Below are positions 1 to 8,653 of a DNA stretch of 64,000 bases, in pieces. Below the pieces are notes generated by a model. The model was not told where the DNA came from. It worked only from the letters and a program-made list of their open reading frames with translations, and did no database searches. The position numbers and the translations under genes were made by a program. The stretch is from an uncultured Planctomycetaceae bacterium (GTDB lineage: Bacteria; Planctomycetota; Planctomycetia; Planctomycetales; Planctomycetaceae), in assembly GCA_903858815.1 (NCBI GenBank), contig CAIOKE010000154.1:1-64000 (forward strand). Direction: 5' to 3'. Position 1 is the stretch's first letter, and each line of letters starts with the position of its first letter.

Positions 1-390
1 CTTCCCTGGGACCACCGAGCACCAGCTCGGTAACGCCCAAACACAACACCAGTCACCTGACGCTGACAGCTCGCCTGTGCGAACGGGGGCAGGACCCTCG
101 GCTCGGCAGAAACCTCGCCCTCCCAGGGGGGACTTCCCTGGGACCACCGAGCACCAGCTCGGTAACGCCCAAACACAACACCAGTCAGCTGACGCTGACA
201 GCTCGCCTGTGCGGACGGGGGCAGGACCCTCGGCTCGGCAGAAACCTCGCCCTCCCAGGGGGAACTTCCCTGGGACCACCGAGCACCAGCTCGGTAACGC
301 CCAACTACAACACCAGTCAGCTGACGCTGACGGCTCGGCAGAAGCCTCGCCGTCCCGGGGGGACCTTTGCGCGCACTGACAACTGACCAC
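1..390. repeat. 132-bp tandem direct repeat array, about three copies
   Basis: The string CTTCCCTGGGACCACCGAGC recurs at 1, 133 and 265, an exact 132-bp period. Copies differ by few substitutions, and the last one diverges after about 350. Each unit contains two inverted repeats: TCCCAGGG/CCCTGGGA across a short loop, and ACCGAGC-ACCA-GCTCGGT. An open frame runs through the array (77-379), but it only translates the repeat, so I do not call it a gene. The array is cut by the left edge of the window and may be longer. The same core words recur at 20330-20560, so this is a dispersed family. It is not a CRISPR: there are no variable spacers. Confidence 0.9.
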
Positions 391-450
391 CGTATTTGAC
401 GTTGAGCCACAAAACGCCCCACGAACAGTGCTCCGGGGCAGCTGAAAGTC

Positions 451-1728
451 TCAGGTGCGAACCTGACCGGTTCCTCGAATCACCGTCTTATACGTTGTCA
501 GCTCCCGCAGCCCGCAGGGGCCGCGGGCATGAAAGCGATCGGTGCTGATACCAATTTCGGCGCCCAGACCTAATTCGCCCCCGTCATTGAATCGAGTACT
601 GGCGTTGATCACGACTGCCGCGGAATCAACACGACTCTCAAACGTACCGGCAGCTTCCAGACAGCGTGTCACAATAGCGTCGGTGTGGCCTGAACCGTAT
701 GTTGAAATGTGGTCCAGCGCCTGTTCCAGACTTTCCACAATACGGACGTTCATGATCAGCGCACCGTGTTCTGTGCGATAGTCCTGTTCGCTGGCCGCCA
801 CAGTGGAACTGACGATCTGTCGAGCGCGCTCACATCCCCGCAATTCCACTCCCTGCTGCTGCAGTGCAGCTGCCAGTGGTGGCCACAGCTGCTCGGCCGC
901 TGCCGCGTGGACCAGCAGAGTTTCTGCGGCGTTGCAGACCGCCGGTCGCTGACATTTGCTGTTGATCACAATATCGATTGCCATCTGCAGATCAGCACTC
1001 TGGTCAATCAACACATGGCAGACACCGTCAAAATGTTTCAGCACCGGCATGGTGGCTTCCCGAGTCACTCGTTCAATCAGCGCGCGGCCACCGCGAGGAA
1101 TGGTCAGATCGATCAGGTTACCCAGCTGCAGAAATTCACCGACCAGCGCGCGGTCGGTGGAATTCACGATCTGCACGGCATTGGGCGGCAGCTGGGCCGC
1201 AGCCAGCGTGTCGCTGATCAGGCGCCCAAGCGCCAAATTTGTACGAATCGCCTCTGAACCGCCTCGCAGAATCACCGGGTTCCCGCTTTTCAGGCAGAGT
1301 GCGGCAGCGTCGATTGTTACGTTCGGACGCGACTCATAGATAAAGAACACGACTCCCAGCGGAACACGGACTCGGCTGACCTGCAGGCCATTGGGGCGAC
1401 GTTCGCCCTGAATCACTTCGCCGACAGGATCGACAAGTCCGCGAATCTGATCCACTGCACCAGCCAGACTCTGGATACGTGATTCATCCAGCTTCAGGCG
1501 GTCCAGCATGGCCGGTGCCATACCGGCCTGCTGAGCGGCAGCAAGGTCCAGCTGATTGGCGGCAACAAGACTGGCTGATTCCGAGCGCAGCGCATTTGCC
1601 AGCAGTTGCAGCCAGTGGTTCTTGCGAGCGGTCGTCAGTGCGGCCAGAGTGGCAACGGTCTGGCGGGCCAGTTGGGCCATCAGACGCGGGGAGGGATCGG
1701 ACGGCGAAGCAGGATTGAGTTCTGACAT
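451..1728 (-). CDS. proA: gamma-glutamyl phosphate reductase (ProA)
   Basis: This is the second enzyme of proline synthesis. It reduces gamma-glutamyl phosphate to glutamate-5-semialdehyde with NADPH in the cytoplasm. The 425-residue product has the usual ProA length and the aldehyde-dehydrogenase-type catalytic signature KCQRPAVCNAAETLL, with the nucleophile at about Cys265. The NADP-binding region around YESRPNVTIDAAALCLKSGN (131-150) and the C-terminal RFNDGGELGLGAEIGIST are also present. The frame stays open upstream to 1941, but the stretch before the ATG at 1728 does not resemble ProA, so I start there. No proB (glutamate 5-kinase) is adjacent. The gene is divergent from the nuo operon across 421 bp. 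Confidence 0.95.
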   Translation of the reverse strand: MSELNPASPSDPSPRLMAQLARQTVATLAALTTARKNHWLQLLANALRSESASLVAANQLDLAAAQQAGMAPAMLDRLKLDESRIQSLAGAVDQIRGLVDPVGEVIQGERRPNGLQVSRVRVPLGVVFFIYESRPNVTIDAAALCLKSGNPVILRGGSEAIRTNLALGRLISDTLAAAQLPPNAVQIVNSTDRALVGEFLQLGNLIDLTIPRGGRALIERVTREATMPVLKHFDGVCHVLIDQSADLQMAIDIVINSKCQRPAVCNAAETLLVHAAAAEQLWPPLAAALQQQGVELRGCERARQIVSSTVAASEQDYRTEHGALIMNVRIVESLEQALDHISTYGSGHTDAIVTRCLEAAGTFESRVDSAAVVINASTRFNDGGELGLGAEIGISTDRFHARGPCGLRELTTYKTVIRGTGQVRT

Positions 1729-2149
1729 GAGACGAGCCGGGAAGAATGGTGGCGAATGACACCGGGTGGAAGCCTGCACCGGGAAACCGGCGAAAGCTGC
1801 TGCAGCACAACCTCGATTGTACTGCGAAAATCCTGCGACTTCGACGAGGAATTGCGATCTGTAGCCCAGCCGCACGTCCGGGAAAAGCCGCAGCCAGCCG
1901 GGAAAATCCAGAAACTGAGAACTCGTCTTCAGCGGCTTCAAGGTGAACCGGGCAATTTCCGAAAGCGAGATCAGCGGGAGAGATCAGGGGCTTGGCCTTG
2001 ATTCCCCCCGCATTTGGACGTATCTCAACGGGGCAGAATATTCCGGGAAGACATTGCGCCCGCTCCACGCCGTGATTACGGCGTGCTGTCGGCGTCCGGC
2101 GTTTTTCAGGCTGCTGGCGTCTGTAATACCAATTCAACAGGGGTGAAGT
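1729..2149. other. 421-bp divergent intergenic region between proA and nuoA
   Basis: No convincing gene lies here; short frames in several phases match nothing I recognise. It must hold the proA and nuo promoters. A weak plus-strand candidate is TTGATT, 17 bp, then TATCTC near 2000-2028. The clearest structure is the palindrome at 2066-2085, listed separately. A run of six C sits near 2004. Confidence 0.6.
2066..2085. promoter_or_regulatory. perfect 8-bp inverted repeat upstream of nuoA
   Basis: CACGCCGT-GATT-ACGGCGTG is a perfect 8-bp inverted repeat with a 4-nt loop, 64 bp before the nuoA start. It could be an operator for a dimeric regulator or a leader-RNA hairpin. No run of T follows directly, so a plain intrinsic terminator is unlikely. 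Confidence 0.5.
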
Positions 2150-2548
2150 GTGGCACTTCCCGATCTTTCGTGGCTGCCGAATCTGCCTCCATTGTTCGTG
2201 TATGGCGGGATTCTGGTCGGTTTTGTGGTGACAAACCTGCTGCTGGCCCATCTGCTGGGCCCGCGCAAACACACTCCCGTCAAGGACATGCCCTACGAAT
2301 CCGGCATGGACCCCGTCGGGGATGCTCGTCAGCCCTTTGATGTCCGCTTCTACCTCGTGGCCATTCTGTTCCTCGTTTTTGACGTGGAACTGTTGTTTTT
2401 GTATCCATGGGCAGTAAGTGCCTATAGTGATGCTGGTGTTCCCGCAGAGCTGCGGGATACGGTTTTCGGTGTCATGCTCGTCTTCATGGCAACTCTGGCG
2501 CTTGCCTGGGTGTATGCGTGGCGGAAGGGAGTTTTTCGATGGCGGTAG
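2150..2548 (+). CDS. nuoA: NADH-quinone oxidoreductase subunit A
   Basis: NuoA is a small membrane subunit of complex I near the quinone site. The 132 residues hold three predicted membrane helices (about 10-33, 66-90 and 98-122). The family motif around YESGMDPVGDARQPFDVRFY sits in the loop between helices 1 and 2, followed by FDVELLFLYPWA. The start is GTG (2150), preceded by the purine-rich GGGGTGAA. It is the first of 14 nuo genes in canonical A-to-N order, and its end overlaps nuoB by 10 bp, which suggests translational coupling. Confidence 0.96.
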   Translation: MALPDLSWLPNLPPLFVYGGILVGFVVTNLLLAHLLGPRKHTPVKDMPYESGMDPVGDARQPFDVRFYLVAILFLVFDVELLFLYPWAVSAYSDAGVPAELRDTVFGVMLVFMATLALAWVYAWRKGVFRWR

Positions 2549-3153
2549 GTCTTCCGGAAAACATTTTCATCACAAAGCTGGATGCAGCGGCCAACTGGGC
2601 TCGCTCAAACAGCCTCTGGCCGATGCCGTTCGCCACTGCCTGCTGTGGCATCGAACTGATGGCCACTGCCGCCTCCCGCCATGACCTTGCACGCTTTGGT
2701 GCCGAAGTTATGCGATTCAGTCCGCGACAGTGCGATCTGCTGATCGTTGCCGGTCGCGTTGTGATGAAGATGCTGCCTGTCCTGCAGCGCATCTGGCTGC
2801 AGATGCCCGAACCCAAATGGTGTATCTCCATGGGCGCCTGTGCCTGTTCGGGCGGAGTGTTTGACACTTACGCCGTTGTGCAGGGCATTGACCGGTTCAT
2901 TCCGGTCGACATGTATGTCCCCGGATGTCCTCCGCGTCCAGAGCAGTTGTTACAGGCGGTGATGGACATGCAGGCCAAGGTGCGTCGCACAGGCACCGTG
3001 ATGGGTCGGGAATTCGCCATTCGCGACATGCCGACGGGACCTGCTCCATTTGATTCGGACGAGCGTTATCGGATCGAGGATTCTCGCCTGATTCAGCTCG
3101 GTGGTTTTTCCGCGGCAGCGACCTCAGCCGGCCGCAGTGCGACTCAGGGATAA
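2539..3153 (+). CDS. nuoB: NADH-quinone oxidoreductase subunit B
   Basis: NuoB (PSST) carries 4Fe-4S cluster N2, which passes electrons to quinone. The ligands are visible: the tandem Cys35-Cys36 in TACCGIELMA, Cys101 in GACACSGG and Cys130 in VPGCPPRPEQ. I use the ATG at 2539, which overlaps the nuoA stop and has GGGAG about 8 nt upstream. An in-frame start at 2518 would add seven residues unlike the family. The product is 204 residues, with a C-terminal tail of about 40 residues beyond the conserved core. Cytoplasmic peripheral arm, next to NuoC/D/I. Confidence 0.96.
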   Translation: MAVGLPENIFITKLDAAANWARSNSLWPMPFATACCGIELMATAASRHDLARFGAEVMRFSPRQCDLLIVAGRVVMKMLPVLQRIWLQMPEPKWCISMGACACSGGVFDTYAVVQGIDRFIPVDMYVPGCPPRPEQLLQAVMDMQAKVRRTGTVMGREFAIRDMPTGPAPFDSDERYRIEDSRLIQLGGFSAAATSAGRSATQG

Positions 3154-3165
3154 GGGGCTTCGCCG

Positions 3166-3657
3166 ATGGTTTGTCTTTCTGAGTTGCAGCAGAAGTTCGG
3201 TGCGAAGATTGCGGAAAGTCATTTCCGTGACAATCGGCGAATTGATATTCCGGCTGCCGTAGTGCTGCCATTGCTGACCAGCCTGAAGACCGAATACGGC
3301 TTTAACATGCTGGTGGACATTACGGCGGTGGACTGGTTGGAGTACGAGGGCGCTACCGATCGATTTTCAGTGGTTTACCAGCTGCTGAATCTGGATACGG
3401 GCGAGCGTCTGACGGTCCGCGTGCCGGTCAATCTTCCGGATGCTGTGCTGCCATCAGTCTACAGCCTGTGGCGCGGGGCCGACTGGATGGAACGCGAGGT
3501 CTGGGATATGTTCGGAATATCGTTTTCCGGACATCCGGATCTGCGTCGAATTCTGATGCCCGAGGAGTTTGACGCGTTCCCTCTGCGGAAGGATTATCCT
3601 CTGAAGGGACGTGGCGAACGCCACAACTTCCCCGTGATTACTCGATCCGGCAGCTGA
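3166..3657 (+). CDS. nuoC: NADH-quinone oxidoreductase subunit C
   Basis: NuoC (30-kDa subunit) is part of the connecting module of complex I and binds no cofactor. At 163 residues it is a stand-alone NuoC, not the NuoCD fusion found in E. coli. The conserved C-terminal block [20 protein letters not shown] followed by RRILMPEEF and LRKDYPLKG is present at about 108-150. It begins 12 bp after nuoB and precedes a separate nuoD. Confidence 0.95.
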   Translation: MVCLSELQQKFGAKIAESHFRDNRRIDIPAAVVLPLLTSLKTEYGFNMLVDITAVDWLEYEGATDRFSVVYQLLNLDTGERLTVRVPVNLPDAVLPSVYSLWRGADWMEREVWDMFGISFSGHPDLRRILMPEEFDAFPLRKDYPLKGRGERHNFPVITRSGS

Positions 3658-3735
3658 TCTGCCTGCACAGTTCAAACGACTGCCGGGCGGGTGCCTGGCG
3701 GGGTTTCCGATGGTCTTCTGGTCTGGCCACCTTCA

Positions 3736-4956
3736 ATGCCTCTGACTCCTGTTGATACCCTCGAATCGGCATCTGCTGAACGCGAGTATGTCTGGACCCT
3801 GAATTTCGGGCCACAGCACCCTGCCACCCACACCACGCTGCGGCTGGTCCTGACTCTGGACGGTGAAAAAGTCCTGAATGCGGTGCCGTACATCGGTTAC
3901 CTGCACAGCGGCTTTGAAAAGCTGGGCGAGCATCTGGACTTCAACCAGTACGTGACCATCGTCGACCGCATGAACTATCTGTCGCCGCTGGCCAACGAGA
4001 TTGCGTGGCACCACGCCGTCGAAAAGCTGCTGGGGATCGAACTGACACCTCGCTGCAGGTATCTGCGAACGATCCTTGCCGAACTGATGCGGATGCATGA
4101 CCATCTGCTGAACCTTGGCACCACCGCGCTTGACCTTGGTGGGTTCACCGCCTTCCTGTACTTCTTTCAGCAGCGTGAACACATCTACGATATCGTGGAA
4201 CTGGCCTCGGGGCAGCGATTCCACACCAGTTATACTCGCGTCGGTGGTGTTCTGTTCGACGTCAACACCGACTGGGTCAATCGCGTGCGTAAGTTCATTC
4301 GCGACTTCCCCAAAGTGTACGATGAAGTCGATCGGCTGCTGACAAAGAACCGGATTTTCGTGGATCGCACGAAGGGCATCGGCTATCTCAGTCGCGAAGA
4401 GGCCATCAACTTCAGTGCTGTCGGCCCGGTGGCTCGAGCCAGCGGGGTGGAGCGTGACCTGCGTCGAGACGAACCGTATCTGGCCTATGCCGATCTGGAC
4501 TTCGACGTCGTTTGTTCCCGCGGCGGCGACTGTTATGCTCGCTACCTTGTTCGCATGCAGGAACTGCTGGAAAGCCTCAAAATCATCGAGCAGGCCGTAG
4601 AAAACATTCCGGGCGGTCCGGTGAATATCGGCGTGGAATCGGACATGGTGCTGCCATCCAAGCCTGCAGTGTATCGCAGTATCGAGGGCCTGATTCAGCA
4701 TTTCGAAGTGATCATGCCGAATCGCGGCTACGAAGTGCCTCGCGAACAGATCTACGCTGCCACCGAATCACCGAACGGCGAACTGGGCTTTTACATCGTG
4801 GGCAACGCAGAAACGCGTGCCTATCGTGCTCGGACTCGACCCCCGTCCTACATCCATTTTTCGATGTTCCCCCACATGATCCGTAACCATCAGCTCAGCG
4901 ACGTGGTGGCGGTGCTGGGCAGCATTAACATCATTGCTGCGGAACTGGACCGCTGA
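3736..4956 (+). CDS. nuoD: NADH-quinone oxidoreductase subunit D
   Basis: NuoD (49-kDa subunit) forms most of the quinone-binding cavity with NuoB. GPQHPATH (25-32) carries the conserved quinone-site His, and VDRMNYLSPLANE carries the conserved Tyr. GPVARASGVERDLRRDEPY and the terminal region ending in AAELDR are family features. I prefer the ATG at 3736 (406 residues). A GTG at 3691 in the same frame would add 15 unconserved residues; neither start has a strong ribosome-binding site. 78 bp separate it from nuoC. Confidence 0.95.
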   Translation: MPLTPVDTLESASAEREYVWTLNFGPQHPATHTTLRLVLTLDGEKVLNAVPYIGYLHSGFEKLGEHLDFNQYVTIVDRMNYLSPLANEIAWHHAVEKLLGIELTPRCRYLRTILAELMRMHDHLLNLGTTALDLGGFTAFLYFFQQREHIYDIVELASGQRFHTSYTRVGGVLFDVNTDWVNRVRKFIRDFPKVYDEVDRLLTKNRIFVDRTKGIGYLSREEAINFSAVGPVARASGVERDLRRDEPYLAYADLDFDVVCSRGGDCYARYLVRMQELLESLKIIEQAVENIPGGPVNIGVESDMVLPSKPAVYRSIEGLIQHFEVIMPNRGYEVPREQIYAATESPNGELGFYIVGNAETRAYRARTRPPSYIHFSMFPHMIRNHQLSDVVAVLGSINIIAAELDR

Positions 4957-5009
4957 GGCGGCCCGTGTGTGTTTTCTGACCCTCTGATTCCTCATTCTGG
5001 CTGACTGTT

Positions 5010-5483
5010 ATGAGCGTTCTCAGTGAAGAGCTGCGAGAGAAGATTCGGGCGGAGTTCCCCAAATACCCGAACAAACGCGCAGTGACTCTGCCAGCCCTGC
5101 ATCTTGTCCACGACACTCTGCGAGCAGTCTCACGGGAAGCGATCGTTGAGATCGCCGAACTGCTGGAACTGCATCCGGCAGAAGTGCACGACACAATGAC
5201 CTTCTACAACTTCTTCAAAGACGAAACGCACCCGCTGGGTCGGCATCGGGTGTGGTTCTGTCGCAGTATTTCCTGTGCCCTGCGTGGTGGCGAAGAACTG
5301 CTGGAAACAGTCTGTCATCGCTACAACGTGCATCCCGGAGAAACCACGGCAGACGGTCGAATGACGGTGGAATTTGCAGAATGCCTGGGTGCCTGCGAAG
5401 GTGCTCCCTGCATTCTCGTGAATGACGTCTGTCACATGAATGTGACTCCGGATTCCGCATCCGCCCTCATTGAAAAACTCTGA
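5010..5483 (+). CDS. nuoE: NADH-quinone oxidoreductase subunit E
   Basis: NuoE (24-kDa subunit) belongs to the NADH dehydrogenase module and holds the 2Fe-2S cluster N1a. The thioredoxin-like fold has its four ligands in the expected C-x4-C and C-x3-C pattern: Cys84 and Cys89 (FCRSISC), Cys125 and Cys129 (ECLGAC). The 157 residues are of normal length. It starts with ATG 53 bp after nuoD and ends 31 bp before nuoF, its physical partner. Confidence 0.96.
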   Translation: MSVLSEELREKIRAEFPKYPNKRAVTLPALHLVHDTLRAVSREAIVEIAELLELHPAEVHDTMTFYNFFKDETHPLGRHRVWFCRSISCALRGGEELLETVCHRYNVHPGETTADGRMTVEFAECLGACEGAPCILVNDVCHMNVTPDSASALIEKL

Positions 5484-5500
5484 TTCCCTGATCAGTACCA

Positions 5501-5508
5501 GGAAGAGG
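5501..5508 (+). promoter_or_regulatory. ribosome-binding site that fixes the nuoF start
   Basis: GGAAGAGG lies 6 nt before the GTG at 5515. It supports that start over an in-frame TTG at 5470, which lies inside nuoE. Confidence 0.6.
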
Positions 5509-5514
5509 ATCCCA

Positions 5515-6849
5515 GTGGCCACTTTCGAACCAGCACTCTTCGCTCGTATCAATAAGCCGGACAGCGCCGCGCTGAAGACTTATCAGGCAGACGGTGGCTA
5601 TTCACGTCTGAAGGAGTTCCTCAGTATGGCTCCGGGCGATGTCACCAACATCGTCAAGGATTCAGGCCTGCGTGGTCGTGGTGGTGCCGGATTTCCGACC
5701 GGCCTGAAGTGGACCTTCCTGCCCAAGGATCATCCTGGCCCGATCTACCTGGCCATCAACGCCGACGAGAGCGAGCCGGGCACGTTCAACAACCGGTATC
5801 TGATGGAACTGGACCCGCATCAGTTGATTGAGGGCATTATTCTGGCCTGCCACGCGATTCGTTCGCAGAAGGCCTACCTGTACCTGCGATATGAATACGG
5901 GACCAGTTACCGCGTACTGGACAATGCAATTCGGGAATGTCGAGCGGCTGGAATTCTGGGCACCAATATCCTCGGCACCGGAGTCAACTGTGACATTGTC
6001 CTGCACCGTGGTGCGGGAGCCTACATCTGTGGCGAAGAGACCGGTCTGATTGAAAGCCTGGAAGGTAAGCGCGCGTGGCCTCGAATCAAGCCACCCTTCC
6101 CCGCCATCGAGGGTCTGTTCCGCAAACCGACGATTGTGAACAACGTCGAAACGCTCTGCTGTGTGACTCAGATCCTGTATCGTGGCACCGAATGGTTCAA
6201 ATCGATTGGTGTGCCACCGGATCCGAATAACCCGCGAGATCCCGGCAGCTTTGGCCCCAAATTGTACTGTGTCAGTGGCCACGTCAACCGCCCCTGCTGC
6301 GTGGAACTTCCGCTCGGCGTGACAGCCCGCGAGCTGATCGAAGAGCATGCCGGCGGCGTCTGGAAGGGACGACGCGCCAAGGCCGTGGTTCCCGGTGGCA
6401 TCAGCATGGGTTTTCTGTCGTCCAGTGAACTGGACACAAAGCTGGACTTCGCCGGCCCTGGACGCGTGGGCTGTCTCGGGCTGGGCACGGCCGCGGTCGT
6501 GGTGGTGGACGATCAGACCAGCATGGTGGATGTGCTGTACAACTGCTGTCGATTCATGTCGCATGAATCCTGTGGCCAGTGCACGCCGTGCCGTGAGGGC
6601 ACAGCGTGGATGACAAAAATCCTCGAGCGTATCCGGACGGGTCAGGGGCGGAGTGAGGATCTGGACCTGCTGCTCGAAGTCGCGGGGTCCATGGGAATTA
6701 TTCCGGGCACAACAATCTGCGGTCTGTCGGACGGTGCCGCGTGGCCGGTGAAGAATGCAATCAACAAGTTCCGCGGTGAGTTTGAAGACTACATCCGCAG
6801 TCGTCGGGCATCCGTGACTTCTGCTCAGAAGCTCATGGCTGTTCACTGA
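5515..6849 (+). CDS. nuoF: NADH-quinone oxidoreductase subunit F
   Basis: NuoF (51-kDa subunit) binds NADH, FMN and the 4Fe-4S cluster N3, and is the entry point for electrons. The glycine-rich nucleotide motif RGRGGAGFPTGLKW lies at about 53-66, NADESEPGTFNNR binds FMN, and GAGAYICGEETGLIESLEG is conserved. The N3 ligands are Cys353, Cys356 and Cys359 (SCGQCTPCREG) plus Cys402 (TTICGLSDG). The start is GTG with a good ribosome-binding site, giving 444 residues, the normal length. Confidence 0.96.
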   Translation: MATFEPALFARINKPDSAALKTYQADGGYSRLKEFLSMAPGDVTNIVKDSGLRGRGGAGFPTGLKWTFLPKDHPGPIYLAINADESEPGTFNNRYLMELDPHQLIEGIILACHAIRSQKAYLYLRYEYGTSYRVLDNAIRECRAAGILGTNILGTGVNCDIVLHRGAGAYICGEETGLIESLEGKRAWPRIKPPFPAIEGLFRKPTIVNNVETLCCVTQILYRGTEWFKSIGVPPDPNNPRDPGSFGPKLYCVSGHVNRPCCVELPLGVTARELIEEHAGGVWKGRRAKAVVPGGISMGFLSSSELDTKLDFAGPGRVGCLGLGTAAVVVVDDQTSMVDVLYNCCRFMSHESCGQCTPCREGTAWMTKILERIRTGQGRSEDLDLLLEVAGSMGIIPGTTICGLSDGAAWPVKNAINKFRGEFEDYIRSRRASVTSAQKLMAVH

Positions 6850-6913
6850 AGGCAACCGCTCTTAACCGGACAGTTCTGAATTCAGTTCTGAATTACAGCG
6901 ATCAGGGACCAGC

Positions 6914-8581
6914 ATGGCCACGGTGACAATCAACGGTAAAGATGTGGAAATCGGCTCGAACGAGCGTCTGAACTGCATTCAGGCGGCTTCGAAGGCTGGT
7001 GTTGAGATTCCGGCCTACTGCTGGCACCCTGCGCTGTCAGTGGTGGCCAGCTGCCGCATGTGTCTGGTGGAGGTCGGTGATAAAAAGCCGGACGGCACAG
7101 TGGCTATGCAGCCCAAACTGGTGCCGGGATGTCAGACACCCGTCAAAGACGGTACAGTCATTATCGCGGACAGCCAGAAGGTCAAGGACGCTCGCAAAGC
7201 GACTCTGGAATACCTGCTGCTGAATCATCCGCTCGACTGCCCGACCTGCGACCAGGCCGGTGAGTGCTACCTGCAGGACTACAGCTTCGACTACGGTCGT
7301 GGCTACAGTCGGCTGAACGAGCCAAAGAACATCAAGCCGGACAAGGACTACATCGGCGATCAGATTACGCTGTTCACGGACCGCTGCATCATGTGTACTC
7401 GCTGCGTCCGGTTTACTCGCGAAGTCAGCGGGTCAGCTGAACTGCAGGTTGTCAGCCGTGGGTCACATGAAGAGATCGACATTTTCCCCGGTCACCCGGT
7501 GAATAACCCGCTCGCCGGAAATGTGGTCGATCTTTGTCCCGTGGGTGCCCTCTGCAGCAAGGACTTCCTGTACCAGCAGCGCGTGTGGTGGCTGAAGAGC
7601 ACCAATTCGGTGTGTCAGGGTTGCAGCACGGGCTGCAGCGTGACTGTTGACCAGAACGAGGACCGAGTGTACCGGCTGAAACCGCGGCACAACGAACTTG
7701 CTCAGGGTCACTTCATGTGCGATGAAGGGCGTTTTGGCTGGAAGTACACGCATTCCGAGCAGCGTCTGACGGCCCCGCAGACTCGCAGTAACGGCCATGC
7801 AGCCCCGCTGTCATGGGAGGATCTGCTGGTCTCGGTCCGGTCTGCCCTGCAGAAAGCCGCCTCCGGCAAACAGTCTCTGGCGGCCGTTCTGTCCCCGTGG
7901 ATGACAGTTGAAGAAGCGTGGATGCTGGCTGTCTTCATGCGTTCGATTTCGCCGCAGGCGGTACTGGCTGTTGGCCCGGTGCGAGTCGAAGGCAGTGACC
8001 AGCATTTCCCGCAGGACCTGCGCGGCAACGTTGTCGAGCCTGTGAAGTTTACGATTCGAGCTGAGAAGTGTCCGAATCGGGCGGGAGTCCAGGCCGTTGT
8101 TGCACATTTCATGAACGATCCGATGCCTTACGAGGAACTGCTGCGACTGGCGTCCAGTGGTCAGTTCTCTGCCGTCTATCTGACCGGCGGAGATCCTCAG
8201 GGCTGGATCTCCGAACTGCAGGCAGAAGCGTTCAGTGACGTCGAGACCGTGGTGCTGCAGGACTGCCTGCCGTCACCGGTGCTGCAGCACGCTACGCACA
8301 TCCTGCCGTCCGCCACGTTCGTGGAGCGGGACGGAACGGTTGTCAATCATCGTGGTCTGGCACAGCTGATCCGCCGTGCGGTGCGTGGTCCGGACGGCAG
8401 CCGCCCCGATTCGCGAATTCTCTGGGAACTTTCCGGACGCAGTGGTTTGTTCCAGGCAGAGGCACTGCGAGCTGAAATTGCTGCGGCAGTTCCGGCTCTG
8501 GCCAACCTGACCGATCCTGCTATCCGAACCACTGGAGTGCTGTTGGGGGCCCCGCAGCCCGCGGCCGCTCAGACCACCTGA
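6914..8581 (+). CDS. nuoG: NADH-quinone oxidoreductase subunit G, short form with N7 motif
   Basis: NuoG carries several iron-sulphur clusters. Visible in order: 2Fe-2S ferredoxin ligands Cys36, 47, 50 and 73; N5 ligands His105, Cys109, 112 and 118; N4 ligands Cys158, 161, 164 and 208; and a C-x2-C-x3-C-x27-C set (Cys234, 237, 241 and 269) that fits the off-path cluster N7 of E. coli and Thermus. At 555 residues the molybdopterin-type C-terminal part is much shorter than in the usual roughly 700-900-residue NuoG, although the frame is intact and ends normally. A Pro/Ala-rich tail closes it. Start ATG 64 bp after nuoF. Confidence 0.93.
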   Translation: MATVTINGKDVEIGSNERLNCIQAASKAGVEIPAYCWHPALSVVASCRMCLVEVGDKKPDGTVAMQPKLVPGCQTPVKDGTVIIADSQKVKDARKATLEYLLLNHPLDCPTCDQAGECYLQDYSFDYGRGYSRLNEPKNIKPDKDYIGDQITLFTDRCIMCTRCVRFTREVSGSAELQVVSRGSHEEIDIFPGHPVNNPLAGNVVDLCPVGALCSKDFLYQQRVWWLKSTNSVCQGCSTGCSVTVDQNEDRVYRLKPRHNELAQGHFMCDEGRFGWKYTHSEQRLTAPQTRSNGHAAPLSWEDLLVSVRSALQKAASGKQSLAAVLSPWMTVEEAWMLAVFMRSISPQAVLAVGPVRVEGSDQHFPQDLRGNVVEPVKFTIRAEKCPNRAGVQAVVAHFMNDPMPYEELLRLASSGQFSAVYLTGGDPQGWISELQAEAFSDVETVVLQDCLPSPVLQHATHILPSATFVERDGTVVNHRGLAQLIRRAVRGPDGSRPDSRILWELSGRSGLFQAEALRAEIAAAVPALANLTDPAIRTTGVLLGAPQPAAAQTT

Positions 8582-8653
8582 TATTGCTGAACACACGACA
8601 CTGACCTGTGACAATTCGAATCTGACCCTGTTTACTCTGAGTGACAGACTGCC

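Noticed and set aside
77-379. 100-codon open frame in the left-end array
   Set aside because: It translates the 132-bp repeat itself; the apparent protein repeat is a by-product of a repeat length divisible by three.
3733-4701. 322-codon frame antisense to nuoD
   Set aside because: Mirror of a strongly conserved nuoD; no recognisable domains or ribosome-binding site. The same reasoning removes the long antisense frames over nuoF (5662-6855), nuoN (16360-17373), the ceramidase-like gene (22886-23980) and the flippase-like gene (43181-44170).
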